From: Microbulbifer sp. ALW1
GTDB lineage: Bacteria; Pseudomonadota; Gammaproteobacteria; Pseudomonadales; Cellvibrionaceae
NCBI RefSeq assembly: GCF_009903625.1
Contig: NZ_CP047569.1
Span: forward strand, 144,001 to 208,000
Length of the DNA stretch: 64,000 bases
Direction of reading: 5' to 3'
A model generated the notes under the pieces. It was not told the DNA's origin and made no database searches. It saw only the letters and a program-made list of their open reading frames with translations. Positions 31,732 through 40,230 of the stretch are shown here, piece after piece; position 1 is the stretch's first letter; the number at the start of each line of letters is the position of its first letter. Position numbers and translations under genes: made by a program.

Positions 31732-33515
31732 AGCCTGTAGAAAAACGATATTCATCACTACTCTCGTCCAGCTCTTTTCAATTGACCATTACCTGGCCAA
31801 GATTTAACCACAAACCTTTAACATAATCACGCTTCCGTGTACTCACGGTGATTTTCACGCAACCGAATGTGGATATCTCTGTGCATTAATGGAGAGCACT
31901 ATATCGCATCAATTTCTCGATGTTATGCACCAAGCAAAACATTCGCCACTGACCTTGAACCTTATTTTTTCCACGCAAAGAAAAGCGACTAAGCCGCTTA
32001 TTCGTGCCGATATTGCCAAAGACCGGCTCCACTACCGACATTCGGTGACTGTAAATCGTTTTACCTTCGATACTATCAACGCGATTCTTCATCCAGTCTG
32101 TTGCAGTACGGCCATTGGTCCAGGTGGTGGATACTTGTCGACCATGCCCCTCTCGCGTATCGGCCGAGCTGGGATTACGCATGCACTGGTGTTTCAAGTG
32201 ACAATGTCGACAGTCGGTCAGGCGCCCCTCAAAGAACAGCTTGCGCTTACCTTCGCTGACCTGCTCTTCTCTATATAGAAGAAGCTCTTTACCTGCCGGG
32301 CAGATACAGCGCTTGCGCCGTTTGTCGAACTGAAATTCACTCGCCGGAATCACCGCCTTTACTCCGACCAGCATTTCCCGGTGACGCTTACCGTGCTTTT
32401 CCTTTTGTCGAGCGAAGGCTTTATCCCGTGAGCGGAACTGGTTATCCGGGATATAAGCGTTGATACCTTCTTCTCTCAGGTACGCATAATTACTCTCATT
32501 GGAGAAACCGGTATCCGCAGTAACGATGACCTGTTCCCCAAGGATATCTTGGTGAATGCCCGCATTCCGATAACGGGAAGTCACACCATTGAGAACAGGT
32601 TTTAAAGTATGGTGCTCGGCACCTTCGCCAAAGGCCAAGGCTTCGACAATAATTTGATGCTTTTTGTCCACGGCGGCAACACCGTTATAGCCCTGGATAG
32701 TTCCCTTGCTTGTGGTCATCTTGGCCGACTCGTTGTCGGTAAGATTACTTTTTACTTCTTTCGGTTGTTTGCCTTGCCCCATCCTTGGGGCTTGCGTCTT
32801 TAGGAATTTATCGATCTTTTCAAAGTGTTTTTTCAGGGTTGCACTTGCCTGCTTTAAACGCTGTTTTCGTTCCCGCTCCACAGGCTTGCGGCCATCCAAC
32901 TTCTTGTGTTCCTTCAAACAGTGCTGAATCTTTTTGCGAATCTTCGTCCGCTTCTGTTCCAGCTCCTTAAAGGTACCGGAATGCGCTTTACTTGCATTGG
33001 ATGACATCTTGCAGCCATCGATCGCAAGCAGCTCATTCCCGAGAAGTCCTTCCTGGTCGCAAACCATCAAGACCTGTTCAAAGACTGACTCAATAGCATC
33101 TGGATAGCTGCTGACGAAGCTGGCGATACTGGTAAAGTGTGGAACGCTGTCACAGGAGAGTGCCTTGAAAATAATATTGTGCTCACACTGCCACTGGATT
33201 TCTCGGCTGGACGTGATGCCTTTGGAATAGGCAAACAGAACGACCTTCAAGAGTATGGCTGGATCGTATGCCGAGCGCCCACCAGCATCGTTCTTGTACT
33301 TGTCGTAAAACGCTGAAAGATTGATATGGTTATCAATTAACTGATGAAGGGTATATTCGAAGGTATTTGGCTGTAGCTGCTCTTCGAAGTTGATTACAAC
33401 CATCGCGTCCTGATTGTAATCATATGGCTTGAAGTTTGGCATGGAGGGTTTCTCAGTTCTGACCCTCATATTTTATCAAAAAACAGCTATGTTTTAAGAG
33501 TTTTTCTACAGCCAG
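31732..33515 (-). mobile_element. IS1182-family insertion sequence
   Basis: The element is about 1.78 kb and bounded by imperfect inverted repeats: AGCCTGTAGAAAAAC at the left and, on the complement, TGGCTGTAGAAAAAC at the right. The 4-bp AACG at 31728-31731 and 33516-33519 is a plausible target duplication. It carries one transposase gene reading on the minus strand. The insertion lies exactly in the attC core site of a cassette. Confidence 0.85.
31886..33442 (-). CDS. IS1182-family DDE transposase
   Basis: The transposase has about 518 residues from the ATG at 33442 (a start nine codons upstream at 33469 is possible). The N-terminal domain reads FEYTLHQLIDNHINLSAFYD and RSAYDPAILLKVVLFAYSKG. 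Catalytic residues are visible as the first Asp in ELLAIDGCKMSSNASK, the second in VIVTADTGFSNESNYAYL, and the Glu in RMSVVEPVFGNIGTNKRLSR. A Cys-rich zinc-type segment (KRCICPAGKELL, CRHCHLKHQC) lies between them, typical of IS1182 relatives. The frame is intact, so the element may be active. Confidence 0.92.
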   Translation of the reverse strand: MPNFKPYDYNQDAMVVINFEEQLQPNTFEYTLHQLIDNHINLSAFYDKYKNDAGGRSAYDPAILLKVVLFAYSKGITSSREIQWQCEHNIIFKALSCDSVPHFTSIASFVSSYPDAIESVFEQVLMVCDQEGLLGNELLAIDGCKMSSNASKAHSGTFKELEQKRTKIRKKIQHCLKEHKKLDGRKPVERERKQRLKQASATLKKHFEKIDKFLKTQAPRMGQGKQPKEVKSNLTDNESAKMTTSKGTIQGYNGVAAVDKKHQIIVEALAFGEGAEHHTLKPVLNGVTSRYRNAGIHQDILGEQVIVTADTGFSNESNYAYLREEGINAYIPDNQFRSRDKAFARQKEKHGKRHREMLVGVKAVIPASEFQFDKRRKRCICPAGKELLLYREEQVSEGKRKLFFEGRLTDCRHCHLKHQCMRNPSSADTREGHGRQVSTTWTNGRTATDWMKNRVDSIEGKTIYSHRMSVVEPVFGNIGTNKRLSRFSLRGKNKVQGQWRMFCLVHNIEKLMRYSALH

Positions 33516-33649
33516 AACGCCCGCAGCAGGGGCGACCAATGCTTTGCACATTTTGTGCGAAACTGGGAGCGCAGCGACCCGCACAAAATGTGCATTGCGT
33601 TGGGCGTCCCGCGGAGGCCCGAAGGGCCGGAGCATCCCGCCTGCGATTG

Positions 33650-34066
33650 TTATATGTGATACCACCGTTTTTCACTAATTTTTCCGTGATATTCCTTACC
33701 GCTCCGCACCAATACTCTAACAAAACAGGCTGGATTTGACGTGTTTCCAAACTGCAACTCCAATCCTCCAATATCTATGCCTGAGCTGCTACCAGACTTG
33801 ATACTGGTGTCTTTCATGTCCATGGAATACAAATGGTTTCTCATATGGTCAAGGAGATCGATTTTTTCTACGATCTGTTCTCTAAAGGAATTATTTTTGA
33901 GTATCACCATCAATGGTGATCTTCTATGCGAACAGTATTTGCCTTGATAGTTTTTATAGGCCTTTACAACTAAACAACCACATATGAGTCTCTTCCATGC
34001 GACATATTGGGTCATCACGACAACGATGACCAGAAGGATCCAAATGATTAGCTCGTCAGTTTTCAT
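33650..34066 (-). CDS. Cassette gene 2: single-pass membrane protein, unknown
   Basis: The protein has 138 residues with one N-terminal membrane segment (IIWILLVIVVVMTQYVAW) and a soluble part containing LLDHMRNHLYSMDM and GGLELQFGNTSNPACFVRVL. No family is recognised. Its attC is the one split by the IS element. Confidence 0.6.
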   Translation of the reverse strand: MKTDELIIWILLVIVVVMTQYVAWKRLICGCLVVKAYKNYQGKYCSHRRSPLMVILKNNSFREQIVEKIDLLDHMRNHLYSMDMKDTSIKSGSSSGIDIGGLELQFGNTSNPACFVRVLVRSGKEYHGKISEKRWYHI

Positions 34067-34070
34067 TTAC

Positions 34071-34187
34071 ATATAACGCCGCAATCAGCCGCGGCTTAAT
34101 TTGTGTGCTTTTTGCACGAAAATGGGAGCGCAGCGACCGTGCAAAAAGTGCACAAAGTAAGGCGTCGGCTGCATTGCTTTGTTAACA
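34071..34187 (-). other. attC site of cassette 1-2 junction
   Basis: ATATAACGCCGCAATCAGCC to GTTAACA, 117 bp, with the shared core GTGCTTTTTGCACG / CGTGCAAAAAGTGCAC. Confidence 0.9.
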
Positions 34188-35120
34188 CTACGGAGCCTCC
34201 GCGTACTCCTCATCTATTTCCGCCGCAATCTGCTTCAGCGTATCTATATGTTCTACTAAAAATGAAACAAAAATATATGCATCTTTATCATTCAGTTTTG
34301 AATCACTTTTAGAATCAAAATACATTTTAAGTTCTGCCATCGGGTATGACAGCTGTTCATAGTGATAGTTGATAGATTCGTAAACATCCCACTCGCTTCG
34401 AGCTTCAAGTTTACTTCGAAAATCATCCAAGCAATTTTGAATAAGATCTAAATGCATTGCGCCAAGAGAATATTTATCTTCCCCTGAAGTTGCCTCAAAC
34501 AACTTTCCCAAAAAGTAGCGAATTGTTTGTGGGAAGCAGTCAACCAGCTTAACCTCTTTATGCATTTTTCTATGCTCCACTTCTTGTGTTTCCAGTTCTT
34601 TGACAACTCCCGCTAGAACTTTTTCGAGATAGGAATCTTGTGTTTTTAACAGTTTTGGAATATTTACATACTCGATTTTGTAATCGCCACCTTCCGAGTA
34701 TGTTGTCATTAAATCAAATCCTAAAGGACTCAATGACATCCTTGATATAAAACAAGATTTTGATTGGCCATTTTCCTTTTGAAATCCAGGATGGCCAGCA
34801 GCACTATTTCGAACAATTCGAATATTTTCTAGCTCTTTAGGTAATTTAATTTTTATTTTAAGCGAAGCCGCTATATGTTTTGCGGCATCCTGCTGCAACA
34901 AGAGTGTTTGAAGAATCCCATATACGATTAAGTAGCTTGCTCCATCACCCTCACTTTTGCACAAGGTGGGATACGATTGGATTGCCAGCTGAGTGTCACC
35001 GATGAGATCCAAGGAGCTACACAGCCTATTCCAATCTGCAGAATTCTCTGATAGTGCTGACTGGCGTCTGGCACTATTTATAAAATCTCTTATTCTCTGC
35101 TCGAGATCTGTGATGTTCAT
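34188..35120 (-). CDS. Cassette gene 1: helical protein with HEPN-like RN...H motif
   Basis: The protein has 310 residues and is soluble and helical. Residues around ELENIRIVRNSAAGHPGF contain an Arg-Asn followed by a His five residues later, similar to the RxxxxxH catalytic motif of HEPN ribonucleases, at the end of a helix pair (LQTLLLQQDAAKHIAASL). The C-terminal half contains acidic helices. HEPN domains are common in defence and toxin systems, but the overall fold is not confirmed. It starts a few nt after the array's leading-edge GTTAACA and is the largest cassette gene. Confidence 0.55.
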   Translation of the reverse strand: MNITDLEQRIRDFINSARRQSALSENSADWNRLCSSLDLIGDTQLAIQSYPTLCKSEGDGASYLIVYGILQTLLLQQDAAKHIAASLKIKIKLPKELENIRIVRNSAAGHPGFQKENGQSKSCFISRMSLSPLGFDLMTTYSEGGDYKIEYVNIPKLLKTQDSYLEKVLAGVVKELETQEVEHRKMHKEVKLVDCFPQTIRYFLGKLFEATSGEDKYSLGAMHLDLIQNCLDDFRSKLEARSEWDVYESINYHYEQLSYPMAELKMYFDSKSDSKLNDKDAYIFVSFLVEHIDTLKQIAAEIDEEYAEAP

Positions 35121-35125
35121 AGAGT

Positions 35126-35132
35126 GTTAACA
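35126..35132 (-). other. Leading-edge recombination core of the cassette array
   Basis: GTTAACA, the same heptamer as the end of the first attC (34181-34187), lies 6 nt upstream of the first cassette start codon. Beyond it no attI-like site or integrase gene is seen. Confidence 0.6.
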
Positions 35133-35147
35133 GTTTATTCAATAGCT

Positions 35148-35257
35148 CCAGATCTAGGCATTATGCCCATATCTGGAAGAATATGTGTATATCTGGGCAT
35201 TATGTCCAGATCTGGAAGGGCTGGGCTCCAGGCAATATATCCATATCTAGACATAAA
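35148..35257. repeat. Degenerate ~19-bp direct repeats
   Basis: Four to five copies of a motif like CCAGATCTGGGCATTATG occur head to tail: 35148-35165, 35166-35185, 35186-35204, 35205-35227 (diverged end) and 35240-35257. Alternate units end GGCATTATG or GGAAG. Several contain the palindrome CCAGATCTGG or CATATCTGG. The function is unknown. Confidence 0.6.
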
Positions 35258-35279
35258 AACGCCGGGACTGGCCCGGCGC
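35255..35279 (-). terminator. Intrinsic terminator of pectate lyase gene
   Basis: CGCCGGG and CCCGGCG form a stem (35260-35278) followed on the minus strand by five U residues. Confidence 0.8.
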
Positions 35280-35308
35280 TATTTTCATCTTTTCAAACCA
35301 GCAATCTG

Positions 35309-36952
35309 CTATTGGCAGACCGCCTTGTTCAGGTCCAGCACGTAAGACTGCGCCATCCCCAGGGGTGAGTTGAATGGCCGTTCGCCGTCAACACCCGCCG
35401 TGGAGAGTACGTAGTCGACCAGTTGCTGGCCAGCATTGGCTTTCTGCGCGCTGATGGCTGCCTGTGAGTCGGCGGAGTAGCCTGCACTCAGGTCTTCCAC
35501 GGTGCCCCAGCTGTTGCTGATTTCTGCGGTGGACGATTCGTTCAGGGTACAGGCGGCATCGGCCAGCCAGACGTGAGAGTCTTCGGAGCGGAAGTTGCTC
35601 TGGTTGCTGGTGTTGTCGCTGCTATAGTTGTCGCGGGCCAGTTCGTTGGCGAGGGTGGTTACGGATACGCCGTGGCTGCTGTTCATCAACAGGGCGTTGC
35701 TGTCCCAGAGTACCTGGGCGCCGACGCGCGCGCTGAATACGTCTTTGCGGTAATTCATGAAGACGTTGTTGAACATATGGGTTTTGCCGCGGCGGATCAG
35801 CGGTACGCGGCGAGCGGTGCCGCTGAAGGCGCTGTAGTTGGCGTCCGTGGTGATAAACGCATTGTGGTGCATGGTGGTGGTGATGTTTTCGTTCACGGTG
35901 CGGTCGTCGCTGGAGCCGTGCAGGCTCGCGCGCTTCACGTCGACCAGGCGATTGAATGACATGGTGATACCGGAGGCACCCTGCTTCACATCAAACGCGG
36001 AATCGCCCGTGTAATTGAAGCTGTTTTTGTGAATCCAGATATCGTGGGAGGCGTCGCTACGGATCATATCCGGGTCCGCCTCGTGGTCTTCGGTGTGGCC
36101 GGCGCCGCGGAAGTCGATATTGGTGAGGATCACATTTTCCTCACCCTTGATTTCAAAACCATTGAAGCGGAAGTAGGCCTTGGCCTGGCGGCCGTCCAGG
36201 GTGGTGTTGGAGCCCACACTGGCGTTTCCGATCGGAAGACTTTTGTTCAGCGCCACATTGAAAAATTCGGTCAGGCAGGCCTGCTCGCCATCAATGCCTT
36301 TGTCGGCACACCACTGGGTGTAGTTCAGGCACTGGGCCTCCGTGCCTTCTATTGCGGTTTGCACCGTGTCGCGGTTGCAGTAGAGGCGATGGAAGGACAC
36401 TTCCGTTTCTTCGGTAAAGTCCAGTTTGTCGAATACGATCCAGTTGTAGGCATCGCTGCTCACGGCATCGTAAATCTGCTGCTCGACGGATTTGGATTGG
36501 TTTTTCTGGATAACCACCAGCTGGCTGTTACCGGCGGGATCGTAACCGCCGGTGGCATTTTCGCCGTAGCCCACGGCGGTGCCGAGGGTTTTGGCGAGGC
36601 ACTCGACAATTTTCTGGTCGCTATCCAGTTCGGCAGAGTCGCGCCAGTTAACTGCGGGATCGCTCGCCAGTTGTTCACAGGCGGCGGAGACGCCCGCACT
36701 TCCGCCACTGGAGGAGGAGCTGGAACTGCCACCGGATGAGCTGCTGGAGGAACTTGAACTACCAGCACCGGAGGAAGAGCTGCTCGAGGAACTGCTGGAC
36801 GAGCTTGAACTACTGGACGAGGAGCTGGAGGAAGAACTGGAAGAGGAGCTTGAGGAACCTCCACCACTGGAACCACCGGAGCCACCACCACAGGCCGTCA
36901 GCACTGTTGAAAGCGCAACAGCCACCAGTGGCAATAATTGTTTACTGAGCAT
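35309..36952 (-). CDS. PL1-type pectate lyase lipoprotein with poly-Ser tether
   Basis: The enzyme has about 547 residues from the ATG at 36952, with GGAGG five nt upstream. A lipoprotein signal ends VLTACGGGSGG (lipid-carrying Cys near 21), followed by about 60 residues of Ser/Gly and then a parallel beta-helix domain. PL1 features are VILTNIDFRGAGHTEDH, HDIWIHKNSF, the Ca-binding DxxxD in GDSAFDVKQG, and the catalytic-Arg region RRVPLIRRGKTHMFNN. The usual WIDH is WIHK here, losing one expected calcium ligand. It is a close relative of the C-terminal domain of the 1330-residue lyase at 51379. It probably cleaves polygalacturonate at the cell surface. Confidence 0.85.
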   Translation of the reverse strand: MLSKQLLPLVAVALSTVLTACGGGSGGSSGGGSSSSSSSSSSSSSSSSSSSSSSSSSSSSSGAGSSSSSSSSSGGSSSSSSSGGSAGVSAACEQLASDPAVNWRDSAELDSDQKIVECLAKTLGTAVGYGENATGGYDPAGNSQLVVIQKNQSKSVEQQIYDAVSSDAYNWIVFDKLDFTEETEVSFHRLYCNRDTVQTAIEGTEAQCLNYTQWCADKGIDGEQACLTEFFNVALNKSLPIGNASVGSNTTLDGRQAKAYFRFNGFEIKGEENVILTNIDFRGAGHTEDHEADPDMIRSDASHDIWIHKNSFNYTGDSAFDVKQGASGITMSFNRLVDVKRASLHGSSDDRTVNENITTTMHHNAFITTDANYSAFSGTARRVPLIRRGKTHMFNNVFMNYRKDVFSARVGAQVLWDSNALLMNSSHGVSVTTLANELARDNYSSDNTSNQSNFRSEDSHVWLADAACTLNESSTAEISNSWGTVEDLSAGYSADSQAAISAQKANAGQQLVDYVLSTAGVDGERPFNSPLGMAQSYVLDLNKAVCQ

Positions 36953-37049
36953 AAAAACCTCCACTACAAAAACACATCACGTCCCGCCGATGAATCGGGA
37001 ACCGGGTTTTATGGAACTGGTGCCCGGCTATTTCCGGTACCCCAAAGCG

Positions 37050-37072
37050 AAAAAAGCCCCGCAGAGCGGGGC
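37050..37072 (-). terminator. Intrinsic terminator of TonB receptor gene
   Basis: GCCCCGC and GCGGGGC enclose a 3-nt loop (37056-37072) followed by six U residues on the minus strand. Confidence 0.85.
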
Positions 37073-37098
37073 AACAATGGCAAAACTTGAATACAACC

Positions 37099-40098
37099 TT
37101 AGAAGTCGACGGTCAGGCCCAACTGGTAGGAGGGACCGTAAGCTTCCACGTTGTAGAGGATGTGACCACCGGAATCCGCGTTGCCGGAGAAGAACTGCTG
37201 GTCGACGTTGTCGGACAGGTTCACGGCATCGAAGTAAGCGCGGATGCCATCGGCAATACGGTAAGTCGCCTTCACATCAAAGGTCAGGGACTCGTCCTGG
37301 TACATATCCGCCCAGGCGCGACAGTTGGCGGCGTAGCCCAGCTCGTTGTCTGCAGCGATATCATCCGCGGTACAACCGCCGATACGCTTCAGGATTTCAC
37401 TGGTGTAGTTGGCGATGAAGCGCACGGAGAAGTCGTCGTTCTCCCAACCCAGGGTCAGGTTGGCGGCGGTATCGGCAGTTTCCGGCAATTGGATGGAGCC
37501 AACGCGTACGGAGTCGCCCACGTTACCGTCACTGGTCTGCAGGGTCAGGTTGGACTGGATGAAGATGTTGTCCAGGTAGCGACCGATGTCGTGATTTTCC
37601 CACCGGCCATCAAAGTAGTGGCTGGCGCTCAACTCAAGACCGTATACCTTAGCGGATTCACCGTTCAGGTAGGTGTTGACGTTGGTCAGGGTGGTGTCAC
37701 CGGGGATATTGAACATGGTGACCTGGTCTGTCGGCAGTACGAAGGACAGGTCGCTTCCGATATTCAACTTCACGCCATTGGCGTCGACGATGAAGTCCTG
37801 GATGTCTTTATAGAAGAGTGCGCCTTCCAGGAAGGTGCTCTCGCCGTAGTAGCTCAGAGACAGGTCCAGGTTGGTTGCGCGCATGGGATCCAGGCCCGGG
37901 TTACCGATACGCACGGTGTTGTCCGCCGACATTTCGAAGAACTCGGCCTGGTATGCCAGGTCGCCGCCGCGAGAGGCACCGATGGCATTCGGGTCGTCGG
38001 AGCAGACTTCTTCACCGGTGTAATCCGGATCGGTGTTACAGAAGACAACGCGGTCGGTCACTTCGAAGAAGGCGCGGCTCTTACCGAAATCCGGGCGGGA
38101 GAAGCTGGTCCAGATGGACGCGCGGCCCAGCAGGTTGTCGCTCAGCTCGTGACGGTAGTGCAGCGCAGGGAGGAACAGGCCATAGTCATTGCCGGTTTCT
38201 TCCAGCGGCAGCGCGATATCCAGAGACTCCAGGCCCTGGGTATCTTCGTTGCGGTCGTTGCGCAGCGCCATGTAGCCGGTAGATTTGAAGTCGGTGTAGG
38301 CGTAACGCGCACCGGCAATCAGGGTGGCTTGCGGCAGTACCTGCACTTCGGCCATCAGGTAGGCCGCAGCGGTATCTTCGCTCAGCTCATAGTCGAGCTT
38401 GGTGGAATCCAGTTCCTGCTGTTCCGGGTCGTAGTTGTCACCGATGGCGCGGGTACCGTTGATCAGGCGCTCGGCGTCCTCGCGGGTAATCATCGCGTGG
38501 TCGAAGCTGCCGTTGAGCGGTACGTAAGTGGTGAAGTCACCGAGACGGGCACCGGCCAGGGACACACACTCCAGGTCGCCCGCACAACCGGCTACGGCGC
38601 GGTCAAACGGTACGATGCTCGCACGGTTCTTGTCGTTGGTGCGGCTGCGCTGGTTCACTTTCACACCGGTCTTCACATAGTTGACCATGCCTGCATCCCA
38701 GTCGTGACGCAGGTTGAAAGAGAACTGGTTTACCTCGTCGGTGCGCAGGGCATCTTCCAGGAACAGGTTGTCGTAGTTCAGGTTCGGCTGCTTGACCTTG
38801 CCGTACTGGTAGCCGTTGGGGCCGGATACCGCACCGGTGGTGATGCTGCCGGTTTCCGCCAGCTCGTCGAGCTGCGGGCCGGAGATCAGCTGGCCGTTCA
38901 GGAAGTCGTCGCCGTAGCTGCCGATGGCATTCAGTTCACGCAGGCGGAACTGTACGCGGCGGCCGTCGGGCTTGGCGTTTTCACTGCGGGAGGCAACCAC
39001 TTCGTAGTCCACTTCCCAGCCGTCGCCGAAGCGGTTTTCACCACCCAGGGAGACGGTATCGGTGGTGACTTCGGATTCCTGGATGAAGAACTGCTGCTGC
39101 AGGTCGACACTGCTGCCGCCAAATACCTGATTTTCTTTATCGATAAATGCCAGGTCTTCGTCGCCGTTGGCCCAGTTGAAGCGGTAGTACTCGCGCATGG
39201 CGATGTCGTTATCGGAGTAGCTGGTGTGGTTCAGCTTCAGGTGATAACGGCTGTTGTCGTTGGGCGCGTATTCCAGGTTCAACAAGCCCGCGATACGCTC
39301 GCGCTCGGCGTTTTCTTCGTAGTTGGTGAATTCCCACGGGATCAGCATCTGGTCGCTGCCCATATCCACGTATTGTGGCAGGGTGTCGGAGTGATGCTTG
39401 GTCTGGAAGCCGCGAGTTTTACGCTTTTCCCAGGAGCCGGTGTAGGCCACACCAATGGTGTCGTTCAGGAATAGGTTGGTGCCCTGCAAGGTCACCTTGG
39501 GAGAATCCGCTTCTACCTGGTCCTGGTAATAGTTCTGTGCACGGAATTTCAGGCTGCTTTTGCCGCGGTCCAGTGCCGACAGGGTTCTCACGTTGATGGA
39601 GCCACCAATGGCATCCAGCTCCATGTCCGGGGTCAAGGATTTGTTAACCTCGATGGACTGCAGTACGTCGGACGGCAGGCTGTCGAGAGAAAAGGCACGG
39701 TCTTCCAGGGTTTCGTTGGTACCGCCGCCGGCGTTCGCCATGGCGCCGCCATCCATACGCACGCTCACCATGCCGGCGCCGAGACCGCGCAGGTTGACGA
39801 ACTTACCTTCACCTTCACTTTTCTGCAGGGTGATACCGGGCATGCGCTGCAGCAGCTCGGCCACGTTCTGGTCGGAGAAGTTACCGGCGTCGTCCTGGGT
39901 TACCACGGAGCTGAAGTTGTCTTTGTCGCGCTCAGCGGCGCGGGCGTTCAGGTCTGCACTGCGCACACCTTCTACGTAGACTTCTTCAACCGCAAAGCTG
40001 GAATCTTCCTGCTGCTCTTTTTCCGCTTCCTGTGCCACAAGACTTGAGGAAGCAGCCATGGCGATGGCCACGGCGAGAATCTGTTTTTTATAAGCCAT
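37099..40098 (-). CDS. TonB-dependent outer-membrane receptor, pectin locus
   Basis: The receptor has about 999 residues from the ATG at 40098 (GGGAGAG upstream); the longest frame starts 34 codons earlier without a signal. It has a signal peptide (YKKQILAVAIAMAASSSLVA), the plug with VEEVYVEGVRSADL, VAELLQRMPGITLQKSEG and FVNLRGLGAGMVSVRMDGG, and a barrel ending SYQLGLTVDF. It lies between a surface lipoprotein and a pectate lyase on the same strand, as outer-membrane uptake systems for oligogalacturonides often do. The substrate is inferred from the neighbours. Confidence 0.9.
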   Translation of the reverse strand: MAYKKQILAVAIAMAASSSLVAQEAEKEQQEDSSFAVEEVYVEGVRSADLNARAAERDKDNFSSVVTQDDAGNFSDQNVAELLQRMPGITLQKSEGEGKFVNLRGLGAGMVSVRMDGGAMANAGGGTNETLEDRAFSLDSLPSDVLQSIEVNKSLTPDMELDAIGGSINVRTLSALDRGKSSLKFRAQNYYQDQVEADSPKVTLQGTNLFLNDTIGVAYTGSWEKRKTRGFQTKHHSDTLPQYVDMGSDQMLIPWEFTNYEENAERERIAGLLNLEYAPNDNSRYHLKLNHTSYSDNDIAMREYYRFNWANGDEDLAFIDKENQVFGGSSVDLQQQFFIQESEVTTDTVSLGGENRFGDGWEVDYEVVASRSENAKPDGRRVQFRLRELNAIGSYGDDFLNGQLISGPQLDELAETGSITTGAVSGPNGYQYGKVKQPNLNYDNLFLEDALRTDEVNQFSFNLRHDWDAGMVNYVKTGVKVNQRSRTNDKNRASIVPFDRAVAGCAGDLECVSLAGARLGDFTTYVPLNGSFDHAMITREDAERLINGTRAIGDNYDPEQQELDSTKLDYELSEDTAAAYLMAEVQVLPQATLIAGARYAYTDFKSTGYMALRNDRNEDTQGLESLDIALPLEETGNDYGLFLPALHYRHELSDNLLGRASIWTSFSRPDFGKSRAFFEVTDRVVFCNTDPDYTGEEVCSDDPNAIGASRGGDLAYQAEFFEMSADNTVRIGNPGLDPMRATNLDLSLSYYGESTFLEGALFYKDIQDFIVDANGVKLNIGSDLSFVLPTDQVTMFNIPGDTTLTNVNTYLNGESAKVYGLELSASHYFDGRWENHDIGRYLDNIFIQSNLTLQTSDGNVGDSVRVGSIQLPETADTAANLTLGWENDDFSVRFIANYTSEILKRIGGCTADDIAADNELGYAANCRAWADMYQDESLTFDVKATYRIADGIRAYFDAVNLSDNVDQQFFSGNADSGGHILYNVEAYGPSYQLGLTVDF

Positions 40099-40230
40099 TT
40101 TTGACTCTCCCATCGTTTTTATTCCGGCCCCGTTTCCGTTGTGGCCGTTGCGATGTTTTATTCTGGCCGCCGACAGACTGCTCGCTTGCCGGCGGCGCAC
40201 CTTACCAATGCATCCTGTGAGTGACGCTGA

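Larger units (their letters stand above)
31724..33655 (-). other. attC site of cassette 2-3 junction, split by an IS element
   Basis: The left end CCCTAACG (31724-31731) is separated from the rest (33516-33655, AACGCCCGCAGCAGGGG to GTTATAT) by the insertion sequence. Joining them across one AACG copy restores a normal long attC of about 144 bp. Confidence 0.8.
23715..35132 (-). mobile_element. Integron gene-cassette array without integrase (CALIN)
   Basis: About 15 consecutive small minus-strand genes are each followed by an attC-like site that begins with a variant of RYYYAAC, ends with a variant of GTTRRRY and can fold on itself; most sites are 75-145 bp. Several share an inner core (GGGAGCG...GCGACC...GCACAAAATGTGCA). 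Genes start within a few nt of the preceding site and stop codons often lie inside the next, as in cassettes. The sequence is visibly richer in A and T than its flanks. The leading edge is GTTAACA at 35126-35132, just upstream of the first cassette gene. No tyrosine integrase with an IntI-type insertion is present in the window, so the array can be moved only by an integrase supplied from elsewhere. Confidence 0.85.

Noticed and set aside
23715..35132. CRISPR array
   Set aside because: The repeated elements are long, palindromic, separated by genes and of different lengths; they are attC sites, and no cas gene is present.
35148..35257. Plasmid-type iteron origin
   Set aside because: No replication initiator gene or DnaA-box cluster is nearby, and the repeats are degenerate.
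35309..36964. A SusC/SusD-type system
   Set aside because: The receptors are TonB-dependent but no SusD-like lipoprotein is present; the lipoproteins are enzymes or carry jelly-roll modules.
37087..39474. A 795-codon plus-strand frame opposite the TonB receptor
   Set aside because: Antisense shadow of a strong receptor gene; composition is dominated by Val, Gly and Gln without motifs.
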